A stretch of 64,000 bases of DNA, taken from positions 1 to 64,000 of the forward strand of contig CAVVVS010000105.1 of NCBI GenBank assembly GCA_963751355.1, in the 5' to 3' direction. Made by a program: the position numbers and the translations under genes. The notes beneath the pieces are model-generated. The model was not told the DNA's origin. It saw nothing but the letters and a program-made list of their open reading frames with translations, and did no database searches. Source of the DNA: CAVVVS01 sp963751355. Lineage in GTDB: Bacteria > Bacteroidota > Ignavibacteria > Ignavibacteriales > Ignavibacteriaceae. Shown here piece by piece: positions 36,350 to 44,138 of this stretch (position 1 is the stretch's first letter; each line of letters opens with the position of its first letter).

Positions 36350-37125
36350 TATCTAACAACCACGTAATGAATGATTTTGTTACTATATGCACCTGACCAG
36401 TCTTGAGCTTGGAATTCCCACCTGTATTTACCTTTCGGTACATTGGTAGGCAGTTTAATTGTTAATGAATACCTTCCATCTCCCGCAATAACATCGCCGT
36501 TTGTTCCGTCATCATACATGATAAAAGGATTACCTGAAGAGGCATGTTCATCGGGCGGAATAAATGAATTGAAGAATACTCTTTTTATATCCCGTACTCC
36601 GTTACTGTCCTGCACCAAAACAGTTAGTGTGATCACTTGCTCTGTACTTCCTATTGTTAATGAATCCGGGGCAAATAAATTCGATACGACCGGGGCAACA
36701 TTAACACTGGCATTATCGTATTCAAACTTTTGATAACCGACTTTAGTTGTGTTATTATTTATATCGGTAACAAAATAAATTACATTATAAGAACCGCTGG
36801 GATAACTTTTGCTCATCGGGAATAATGCAGTATAAGTTTTCTCCGCAATTGAATTGATATGACCCTCTTTCATTGTAAAAGGCTGGTCATTGATATAATC
36901 TCCTCCTGGACCGGTAACATTTAGAGAGACCGATTTGACATCAGTGGAATTTTTAATTACAATTTTCATCGATACCAAAGAATCGGCTGAGATATAGCGA
37001 AAAGGTGCAATTAAAGGGATTGAAACTACCCGGTAGGTAATGCCCGCATTGTCAATTATATTATTATATTTTTTCCCGCATCCCCAGAGGAATAAAAGGA
37101 GTAAGAGCACAAATATTTTTTTCAT
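36349..37125 (-). CDS. Ig-like-domain lipoprotein
   Basis: A 258-residue lipoprotein with lipobox L-W-G-C (Cys16). Two Ig/FnIII-like domains follow, the first around 45-130 and the second around 140-258. The second holds MYDDGTNGDVIAGDGRYS, the loop seen in so-called choice-of-anchor X domains, and ends with a YRWEFQAQDWSGAYSN strand pair. It is coupled to the Asp-box T9SS cargo gene by a 1-nt overlap, so the two may form a surface complex. No enzymatic role is visible. Confidence 0.75.
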   Translation of the reverse strand: MKKIFVLLLLLFLWGCGKKYNNIIDNAGITYRVVSIPLIAPFRYISADSLVSMKIVIKNSTDVKSVSLNVTGPGGDYINDQPFTMKEGHINSIAEKTYTALFPMSKSYPSGSYNVIYFVTDINNNTTKVGYQKFEYDNASVNVAPVVSNLFAPDSLTIGSTEQVITLTVLVQDSNGVRDIKRVFFNSFIPPDEHASSGNPFIMYDDGTNGDVIAGDGRYSLTIKLPTNVPKGKYRWEFQAQDWSGAYSNKIIHYVVVR

Positions 37126-37184
37126 CTATATAAATTTTTGTTTTATAACAAATTAACTCAAGGTAAAAAACAATCTTCCCTTTT

Positions 37185-38195
37185 TTATTGACCAATCGTT
37201 AAAACAAAAGGCGAGGGAGAAAAAGAAATTATAAAAATAAAGAAACTAATATAACCTAATATTCTTCTTTTAGCATCTAATTCCAAATTATCCGGAACAG
37301 GAGGATGTTTCAGTTTTATGACAAAAAATAATAGCAGTGCCCATAAAAGCCAACCAACCCAGCCGATGCCAAAATTAATATTTAGAATACTTTCGGTAAT
37401 TCCTAATAATCCTAGCACCATTAAAAGCGTGAATGAGATAACAGCAATCTTGTAGTGATTTTCTCCTCCAAACATTGTGTAACTTATATGACCGCCGTCC
37501 AATTGTCCTATAGGTATCATGTTCATTGCAGTAATAAAAAGCCCGAACCATCCGACACATAAATAAGGATAATGATAAATTTCTGACATAGGCGGGAAAA
37601 ATTGCCCCTTATGCACAAAAATTAATTTAAAAAAAGAAAATAAAAGGGTATTTCCGAAAGATAACTCAATACCTTGTTTTGCAAATTCGGTTGAAAAATA
37701 ATTTGGATGAATTGTCAGAAGATAATCGATCCCAGGTACATGAGTGAAACCGTAAATGAGCACGATGAGACAAGCAACGAAGCCTGCCAGCGGTCCTGCT
37801 ACCCCGATGTCAAACATTGCTTTCTTAGTATATATGGGAGATTTTGTTTTAATCACGGCACCCATTGTGCCGAAATTTAGAAACATCGGGATAGGTGGAA
37901 ATGGAATGTAAAACGGAAAAGTAGCTTTTACCTTATGATACACCGCTGCAAAATAATGCCCGAACTCGTGGAAGGTAATAATGAACATTATAGATAAAGA
38001 ATAAGGTAGTCCTTTCAGCAAAAATGATATTTCATAAGGTCCGGGTCTGCCGCTTATCCACTCAGCACCGGCGATGGTTGTGGTCATGAATGTTAGAATA
38101 AATAATCCTATGTGAAGTAAATAATTTTTTTTATCTTTCTTCACATCTACTTCTTCGGTATAAGCTCCGAAAATTTCGTTATCGAAATCAGCCAT
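37185..38195 (-). CDS. Site-2 protease family (M50) membrane metalloprotease
   Basis: A 336-residue polytopic protein with the zinc site HEFGH in ITFHEFGHYFAAVYHKV and the third ligand in IGQLDGGHISYTMFG. The Gly/Pro-rich central part GAVIKTKSPIYTKKAMFDIG and GVAGPLAGF is usual for the EGY1-like group without PDZ. It cuts transmembrane segments of signalling or membrane proteins; the substrate is unknown. The gene lies 1 nt after the DUF1207-like gene and 59 nt before the lipoprotein gene, inside the envelope cluster, which may hint at a stress or envelope signalling role. Confidence 0.88.
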   Translation of the reverse strand: MADFDNEIFGAYTEEVDVKKDKKNYLLHIGLFILTFMTTTIAGAEWISGRPGPYEISFLLKGLPYSLSIMFIITFHEFGHYFAAVYHKVKATFPFYIPFPPIPMFLNFGTMGAVIKTKSPIYTKKAMFDIGVAGPLAGFVACLIVLIYGFTHVPGIDYLLTIHPNYFSTEFAKQGIELSFGNTLLFSFFKLIFVHKGQFFPPMSEIYHYPYLCVGWFGLFITAMNMIPIGQLDGGHISYTMFGGENHYKIAVISFTLLMVLGLLGITESILNINFGIGWVGWLLWALLLFFVIKLKHPPVPDNLELDAKRRILGYISFFIFIISFSPSPFVLTIGQ

Positions 38196-38196
38196 G

Positions 38197-39027
38197 TTAA
38201 ATATCTACGTTAAATCCTATTGTAAAATAATTTTCACTTATATTGTAAAGTTCGCCGTGTATACTTTTCCCGGAATAATATGAGCATAAAATGCTGAACC
38301 CTCTGCTGTCATATTTCCCAAATTTAATCCCTGCTTTAATAATGTTGTTTCCAAAATAATTTCCGTTAATAAAATCCAATTTAAAATCGTCTGCGAAAAA
38401 GGGATTCACTTTTTTCGCAATATAATTAGGAAGATAATAATCGAAACCAATTTGGTATATACCGTGACCGATATTTCCCGGAATAGTATGAATTAAATAA
38501 GTTAATCCGGCGTAAACTCTAAAGCTGTTAACCCGGTAAAAGGGAAATAATTCTAAGAACTCGCGGCTATACACATAGGGCTGATATCCTTCGAGCCAAC
38601 TATTTTGATTTCTGGAATATCTACCGTCAACGAGATGAGCACTTATGTGACTGAATCTGAACCTAAATCCGTAGCTATAGCCGATTTTTTTTATCTTGTA
38701 ACCCGAATTAATTCCGAAAAAATAATCTATTGTTTCAACGGGGAACCTGAAATTTTTTTCACTTCTCAGCCGGGTGAATGTAAACAAATCAGCACCGAAA
38801 GAAAGTGTAGAATGTGTTCTCCTAATATGCAGAATATCAGCAGATGAACCTATATCCAAACGTATTTTGTCTCTATTGAACAAATAAGAGGTACCGGATC
38901 TGGCTTCGAGTAAATTTGCCGTGAATGGAGCAATGTTTAAATTTGCAGGAAACCATGTTACATTAGTTTGTGCTATCCCTATGACTGAAACAGCAAAAAT
39001 TATTAGAACAGTTGAATATATCCGCAT
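38197..39027 (-). CDS. DUF1207-like outer-membrane beta protein
   Basis: A 276-residue secreted protein, signal peptide ending IGIAQ. The first mature segment PFTANLLEARSGTSYLF resembles the opening of DUF1207 proteins, recalled from the family rather than searched. The rest is strand-rich with many aromatic residues, e.g. YSYGFRFRFSHISAHLVDG, and ends in a strand with a terminal hydrophobic residue, as in outer-membrane barrels. It is coupled by 1 nt to the radical SAM gene. Function unknown. Confidence 0.5.
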   Translation of the reverse strand: MRIYSTVLIIFAVSVIGIAQTNVTWFPANLNIAPFTANLLEARSGTSYLFNRDKIRLDIGSSADILHIRRTHSTLSFGADLFTFTRLRSEKNFRFPVETIDYFFGINSGYKIKKIGYSYGFRFRFSHISAHLVDGRYSRNQNSWLEGYQPYVYSREFLELFPFYRVNSFRVYAGLTYLIHTIPGNIGHGIYQIGFDYYLPNYIAKKVNPFFADDFKLDFINGNYFGNNIIKAGIKFGKYDSRGFSILCSYYSGKSIHGELYNISENYFTIGFNVDI

Positions 39028-40022
39028 TAATTAACTTTCGCTTTAGTCAAAAATTTCTTTTGAATTTTCTGTTTTACGAGTTTGTTATAGCTGTATTTGA
39101 ATTTTGAAGTTAATCCTGTCAAGGCATAATAATTAGTCGGGAATGCAAAGGAAGGTTCAAAATAACAATTGATGGTACACCCCTTACAGAAATCGAATCT
39201 GCCCTCCAGCTTCTTAAAATACTTTAATCTTTCCGATTCCCTAATTTCTTTAATAGGTCTATCAATAGGAATCTTTTCATTACCGAAGTGATAGCACGGT
39301 AAAATTATTTCATTGTATGGTGAAATTACAACCACGCGTGATACAGCTTTGCAACTCGGATTATCGATATCATTTCCCCCGTCTTTTCTCAACTTTATAA
39401 AACCTTTATTCATATAAACATCAAGCTTGCCGTCCACATAATCTTCTATATAATCAAGAGCTTCTGAAGATAAACCAGGTTTTCCAAAATATGAGAATAC
39501 CGGATTTACAATTAACACTAATCCTTTTTTTTGTGCAATTTGGTGCATCCGGGGTAATTTTTTATAAGTTTCATTTGTAACAGTAAAAAGAATGTCCGGA
39601 AATTCTCCTAATGATTTAGCAATATCGATACTTTTAAATACATGATTAAAGCAATTGACTTTCCGAATCCTATTATGTTCTTCTTCATCCGGTGAATCGA
39701 GTGAGAAATGAAGCAGATTAATATTACCTGCCAGTTTTTCAGCAAATTTAGGATAAAGCAATCCGTTTGATGTAATGCTTGTCTGCAATTTTAAATCTTT
39801 TGCAAACTTTGCCATAAGGTGAATGTCCTTGTGCAATAGTGGTTCACCGCCGGTAAGATCGATAAATTTAACTCCTATCTTTGCTAACTGACTTACATTA
39901 GATCTAAAATCTTCCAATTTGACGTAGGGAGTTGAGTTATATCTATCGTGATCACCGAAATGGCAAAACTCGCAAAAAGCATTGCATCTGTATGTGACAT
40001 AATAGTTACAGAGAAGCAGCAT
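39027..40022 (-). CDS. Radical SAM enzyme with C-terminal auxiliary cysteines
   Basis: A 331-residue radical SAM protein. The cluster ligands are Cys13, Cys17 and Cys20 (C-x3-C-x2-C in RCNAFCEFCHFG). The GGEPLLH loop and the strand TSITSNG are also present. The C-terminal part has Cys in NPSCKAV, ILPCYHFG and FCKGCTINCYFEP, a SPASM/twitch-like arrangement for extra iron-sulfur clusters. The substrate is not readable; the neighbours (GT2 and polysaccharide deacetylase) hint at modification of a lipid or sugar rather than a peptide, and no small precursor peptide gene is visible. It overlaps the GT2 gene by 1 nt. Confidence 0.85.
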   Translation of the reverse strand: MLLLCNYYVTYRCNAFCEFCHFGDHDRYNSTPYVKLEDFRSNVSQLAKIGVKFIDLTGGEPLLHKDIHLMAKFAKDLKLQTSITSNGLLYPKFAEKLAGNINLLHFSLDSPDEEEHNRIRKVNCFNHVFKSIDIAKSLGEFPDILFTVTNETYKKLPRMHQIAQKKGLVLIVNPVFSYFGKPGLSSEALDYIEDYVDGKLDVYMNKGFIKLRKDGGNDIDNPSCKAVSRVVVISPYNEIILPCYHFGNEKIPIDRPIKEIRESERLKYFKKLEGRFDFCKGCTINCYFEPSFAFPTNYYALTGLTSKFKYSYNKLVKQKIQKKFLTKAKVN

Positions 40023-41113
40023 TAATATTCTCTTCCCTTCCAGATAACTTTACGACTGAACATAACGATAAACGGAAGTGCAATTACATAAAGCGTGTAA
40101 TAAATTTCAAAATGCAGAAAATATTTCAAATCTTTTTGAATTCCTAGATATTTGAAAACAGGATATAAAACGAAAAAATCGATAGCTAATTTAAAGATTG
40201 CCAAATATAACCATACAGTCGAGAAAAATAAAGGTGTAAAGAGCATTCCCAGATTTGTAAAAAAGCCCCATCCCATAACCAGGTAGCCTCCAAAAGGAAC
40301 ATTCAATCCACCCACCGCCCAGCGTTTCTTCTGTCTGTACAAATTTTTAAAAGAATTACAAGGAAGAGAAGTTATTAGAGTTTCCCTATTCAGGGGATAA
40401 ATGATACGATAATTATCCGAATTATTTATTGCTTTTAATAGGTTTGAATCCTCGGTAACGCTAAAGGGAAGCCCTTCGTATCCTCCTGCTTCGCGGTAGG
40501 CTTTTTTACTGTATGACATATTATTACCGATGCAGCTTATTGGATAACCTAGGTTGATAGTCCCTGAAGCGACTACTAACAAATAAATAAAATCGATTGC
40601 CTGCATTCCGCCGAATCCGCTATCTGCAATTTGGGTGGTAAAACCGTTTACGGCACCGACGTCTTCTTTATAATAAGAAGCAGTCGTAATTGCCCACTTG
40701 GGATGAACTTCACAATCCGCGTCGGTTGTTAAAATGATATCACCTTTTGCAATATCAATAGCGTTTGCTATAGCATTAGTTTTACCCTTTAAATGTCCGA
40801 TTTCCTTTTTAGTAACTATCTTTGAAAATTTTTCCTTCGAGCTGATGAATTCATCAATAATTACACCGGTTGAGTCCGTTGACTTATCATCAACTATTAT
40901 GATTTCCAGTTTTCCTTCAGGATACTCAAGGTTATCCAGAGATTTCAAACACCGCAAAATATTTTGCTCTTCGTTCCTGGCGGCAACTATCACCGATGCC
41001 GCAGGCAAATCCTCCCGGATTAAGGTAGGGAATTTTTTTCTTACCCCAATAACAAAGAGAACCGATTGTATGAAATAACCGCTTAATACGATTAGAAAAA
41101 TTATTTCAAACAT
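40022..41113 (-). CDS. GT2 membrane glycosyltransferase
   Basis: A 363-residue GT-A enzyme with one N-terminal helix and several C-terminal helices. Marks: SVIVAARNEEQNILRCL, LEIIIVDDKSTDST (donor site), TTDADCEV (D-x-D metal site), and RQKKRWAVGG (the Q-x-x-R-W motif of processive or lipid-acting GT2 enzymes). It is likely to act on a polyprenyl or other lipid acceptor at the inner membrane. It overlaps the deacetylase gene by 13 nt and the radical SAM gene by 1 nt, which suggests the three enzymes work on one product. Confidence 0.87.
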   Translation of the reverse strand: MFEIIFLIVLSGYFIQSVLFVIGVRKKFPTLIREDLPAASVIVAARNEEQNILRCLKSLDNLEYPEGKLEIIIVDDKSTDSTGVIIDEFISSKEKFSKIVTKKEIGHLKGKTNAIANAIDIAKGDIILTTDADCEVHPKWAITTASYYKEDVGAVNGFTTQIADSGFGGMQAIDFIYLLVVASGTINLGYPISCIGNNMSYSKKAYREAGGYEGLPFSVTEDSNLLKAINNSDNYRIIYPLNRETLITSLPCNSFKNLYRQKKRWAVGGLNVPFGGYLVMGWGFFTNLGMLFTPLFFSTVWLYLAIFKLAIDFFVLYPVFKYLGIQKDLKYFLHFEIYYTLYVIALPFIVMFSRKVIWKGREY

Positions 41114-41736
41114 CCGGAAGGCTCTCCGATTTGATATCCTTTATTAGAAACTTCTTCTGCTATGAATTTAATTGAATCGATAATTATATCCTTTGATTTT
41201 ATACTATCATGCAAAACAATTATTGAATTTTTCCGCAAATATTTTTGAACTGCAAATTTAACAAGTTTTAAATCATTTTTATAATCATATGTTAACAAAG
41301 ACCACATTATTCCGATAAGATTTCTTTTTTTTAAAGTTTTGCCCGTACTTATGTCAAATTTGCCGTGCGGCGGACGGAAATATTTAACTTTATAATCATA
41401 AACGGAATCCATTAAATGATTAAATGCTTCAATCTCAACATTTACAATCGAGTTACTATTCTGTGTTAAAATTTGATGGTTAAACGTATGATTGCCGATA
41501 GAATGTCCTTCACTTATTATTTCTGATGTTAGAGATGAATTTTTCCGCACATTGTTTCCGACGCAAAAAAATAATGATTTCAACTTTAAATTGTTAAGTT
41601 CTATCAATATTTTTTCTGTCGTTTCCGGGTTAGGACCATCATCAAACGTAAGAAGTACTTGATTATTTTTTGTATCCCACAGGAATTCATGAAAAATTTT
41701 TTTTACGAATACAGGAGGATTATACAAATACTTCAT
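41101..41736 (-). CDS. Polysaccharide deacetylase (NodB homology, CE4)
   Basis: A 211-residue CE4-type deacetylase without a signal peptide. Motif 1 is LLTFDDGPNPETTEKI, motif 2 is GNHTFNHQIL (H-x3-H metal ligands), motif 3 is YFRPPHGKFD, and motif 5 is IIVLHDSI. All metal-site residues are visible. Acting without export suggests an intracellular sugar-lipid substrate, which fits a partnership with the coupled GT2. It is the first gene of the minus-strand run. Confidence 0.9.
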   Translation of the reverse strand: MKYLYNPPVFVKKIFHEFLWDTKNNQVLLTFDDGPNPETTEKILIELNNLKLKSLFFCVGNNVRKNSSLTSEIISEGHSIGNHTFNHQILTQNSNSIVNVEIEAFNHLMDSVYDYKVKYFRPPHGKFDISTGKTLKKRNLIGIMWSLLTYDYKNDLKLVKFAVQKYLRKNSIIVLHDSIKSKDIIIDSIKFIAEEVSNKGYQIGEPSGCLK

Positions 41737-41935
41737 TTTAAGATGATTAAAAATTTTATTTTATTAAAGATATACAAATTATATCAAATATTTCTTGATA
41801 CATCACTCATCACAAACAATATTTTTAATCTGAAAATAGTTACCCTTGCAAAATGATTTAATCATGTTGCCCCGTAATTACATATTCAAAAAATATTTCA
41901 AAAATTATATAGCTTCGATGTAAGATTGCAAAAAG

Positions 41936-41949
41936 CTGCGTCCCCGCAG
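41936..41949. repeat. Short GC-rich palindrome, REP-like
   Basis: CTGCG-TCCC-CGCAG in an AT-rich spacer. Its core matches 14 of 16 positions with the palindrome at 59008-59023 when one flanking base is included on each side. It may be a single copy of a dispersed palindromic repeat. Confidence 0.4.
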
Positions 41950-41955
41950 ACGAAA

Positions 41956-42159
41956 TCACCTTGAAATATTGGTACTTTCATCTAGATTTTGGTAGTTGTA
42001 TTCATTTGAATCAACTCGGTTACTAATAGCGTTAGGTTTTTCCAATATGGCATTTCCCCTGGCATTTACGTCGCAGTTAAATGAGTCTTCTAAATTCTCT
42101 GCAGTCACCTCAACTGCAATATCAGCAGTGTGAACTACAAATTTATACTTTCCCGGCAA
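41956..42159 (-). pseudogene. Truncated archease gene remnant
   Basis: A 67-codon frame beginning MPGKYKFVVHTADIAVEVTA. This matches the N-terminus of archease proteins (K-Y-x-F-x-x-H-T-A-D-I followed by A-E-N-L-E-D-S-F), which help the RNA ligase RtcB. Full archeases are about 140 residues. After residue 28 the similarity ends, the rest (NCDVNARGNAILEK onwards) is low in family features, and no further archease segment was found in the next 200 nt. I read it as a broken gene. A short independent protein is possible but less likely. No rtcB is in the window. Confidence 0.5.
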
Positions 42160-42313
42160 TTAAATTTTACTTATGATTGATATTATTTAATAGAGACACA
42201 TATTAATCGCAAGAATCATTTTAAATCCTTATATATTTCATGGACTTTTACTACTTACTTATTAAATTTACATTTTATTTTTCAACTATTCTATATCCCT
42301 TATTTAATACTGA

Positions 42314-43180
42314 ATGAAACATTTACCCGAGCATAAAAAAGGCTTGATGGCAGTAGTAATTGCTGCTGTTCTGTGGAGTACGGGCGGACTTTTTATAAAG
42401 CTTGTCACGCTAAGCGCAATGGAAATATCATTTTTCCGTTGTTCCGTTGCTGCAATTGTTTTTGCTGTTGTGTTTAAGAAAAAAGTTCTCAGAGCAAACT
42501 TATTTACACTCCTTAATTCATCTTTTTATGCGGCGGTTTTAATATTATTCGTTTTAGCTACTAAAACTACTACCGCTGCTAATGCTGTTTTTCTTCAATC
42601 CACTGCTCCGATTTATGTACTGATTTTTGAACCGATTATAAATAAAACAAAGTACGAACGTATTAATATTATCACTATTATCGTCTGTTTCCTGGGAATG
42701 ATTTTATTTTTTATGGGTAAGTTGACCCCGGGAGATTTAAAAGGAAACATACTTGCACTTCTTGCCGGAGTTGCGTTTGCGGCATTTTTTCTGGGTATGA
42801 GAAAAAATAAGCACGAATACTTTTTCAGCTCCATTTTTTACGGGAATGTAATTGTGGCGATTATTTGTATCCCTTATTTGTTCGGAATGCAAAGTATATC
42901 ATTTTCAAATTTATGGATGGTTATTTATCTTGGAGTATTCCAGGTAGGCATTGCATATACATTTTTCAGTTACGGTTTGAAAAGGGTATTTGCTATTGAA
43001 GCCTCGTTAATTTCATTACTGGAACCGGTTTTAAATCCAGTATGGGTCTTTTTCGGATATGGTGAAATCCCTTCGCTTGGAGCAATTATCGGCGGTATCA
43101 TCATTATTGCGGCAATCTTTATAAGAACTATAATACTTGAGACTCCGCTTATGAGGGGAAGATTCAAAACACAAGGATAA
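42314..43180 (+). CDS. EamA/DMT-family transporter
   Basis: A 288-residue inner-membrane protein with ten helices in two EamA repeats (about 10-140 and 150-280). It begins MAVVIAAVLWSTGGLFIKLV, and contains STAPIYVLIFEP in the first repeat and SLLEPVLNPVWVFFGYGEIP in the second, as usual for drug/metabolite exporters. The substrate cannot be predicted. The neighbours are an archease remnant and the convergent pdxH. Confidence 0.88.
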   Translation: MKHLPEHKKGLMAVVIAAVLWSTGGLFIKLVTLSAMEISFFRCSVAAIVFAVVFKKKVLRANLFTLLNSSFYAAVLILFVLATKTTTAANAVFLQSTAPIYVLIFEPIINKTKYERINIITIIVCFLGMILFFMGKLTPGDLKGNILALLAGVAFAAFFLGMRKNKHEYFFSSIFYGNVIVAIICIPYLFGMQSISFSNLWMVIYLGVFQVGIAYTFFSYGLKRVFAIEASLISLLEPVLNPVWVFFGYGEIPSLGAIIGGIIIIAAIFIRTIILETPLMRGRFKTQG

Positions 43181-43304
43181 TATCTACGCCCGTGACTAAG
43201 CTCTAAATTTAATTAGAAACGAACAAACTTATTAAGCAGGATCGCTGTCAACAATTTTTTTTTAATTCTAGTACAAGGATTACTAATTTTCGGTTATTTC
43301 TTTT

Positions 43305-43952
43305 TCATGGCGCAAGCCGAACTATTTTCCAAGCTTCCTGCTCCTTTCTATAACAAATTCTATCATGAAGACGGTTATTTCTTCCTTGCCAGAATTCAAA
43401 CTCAACAGGTTTTAGAATATAACCTCCCCAAAATGTTGGCGGAGGAATCTTTTCACCATTATAGTTAGACTTAACCTCTTCAAATTTTTTCTCTAAATAT
43501 TCCCTGTCCGGAATAACACTGCTTTGGTGAGAGGCAATTGCGCCGAGTTGACTCTCATACGGGCGTGATTGAAAATATTCTTTCGATTTTTCTTTAGATA
43601 TTTTTTCAACTTTTCCCGATAACCGCACCTGCCGCTCTAACTCTTTCCAAAAAAATAATATCGAAGCTACCGGGTTTTCTTCTATATCCCGACCCTTGTG
43701 ACTCTGATAATTGCTATAAAATATTATTCCATCATTCTCAATTCCTTTGAGCAAAACCGTTCGTACTGAAGGAACAGCACTCTTATTGGCTGTAGCTAAA
43801 ATCATGGCACTCGGGTCCAGAATATCGGACTTAATTGCTTCATCCATCCAAATAATAAATTGATCGTAAGGGTCTTTTTTTACTGTTGATTCGTTTAGTT
43901 CCTTTAGAGAATAATCACGTCTCAGGTTTGTAATATCTGTATTGTTTGTCAT
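43305..43952 (-). CDS. pdxH: Pyridoxamine/pyridoxine 5'-phosphate oxidase
   Basis: FMN enzyme that makes pyridoxal 5'-phosphate, the last step of vitamin B6 synthesis or salvage. It is 215 residues. It has LRRDYSLKELNE at the start, DPSAMILATANKSAVPSVRTVLLKG split across the FMN site, FYSNYQSHKGRDIEENP, and the C-terminal EFWQGRNNRLHDRICY and W-x-I-x-R-L-A-P ending. All family marks are in place. It is apparently monocistronic, convergent with the EamA gene. Confidence 0.97.
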   Translation of the reverse strand: MTNNTDITNLRRDYSLKELNESTVKKDPYDQFIIWMDEAIKSDILDPSAMILATANKSAVPSVRTVLLKGIENDGIIFYSNYQSHKGRDIEENPVASILFFWKELERQVRLSGKVEKISKEKSKEYFQSRPYESQLGAIASHQSSVIPDREYLEKKFEEVKSNYNGEKIPPPTFWGGYILKPVEFEFWQGRNNRLHDRICYRKEQEAWKIVRLAP

Positions 43953-44138
43953 ATAGCTTTTTATTATGATTTATTTACTATCAATAGTATTTTATATTTG
44001 TTAAATTTATATTGTTTTTCAACTATTTTTATAATTATTGCACCTTCACATGGACTTTTCATGCATATTGAATGTAAAGCTTTAATTATTTAATTAAAAT
44101 GTTTACTCAAATTTAAATTTTAATAAGATATATAAAAA

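Noticed and set aside
39027..41736. RiPP-type radical SAM peptide system
   Set aside because: No small precursor peptide gene, peptidase or transporter lies beside the radical SAM gene; the neighbours are sugar enzymes.
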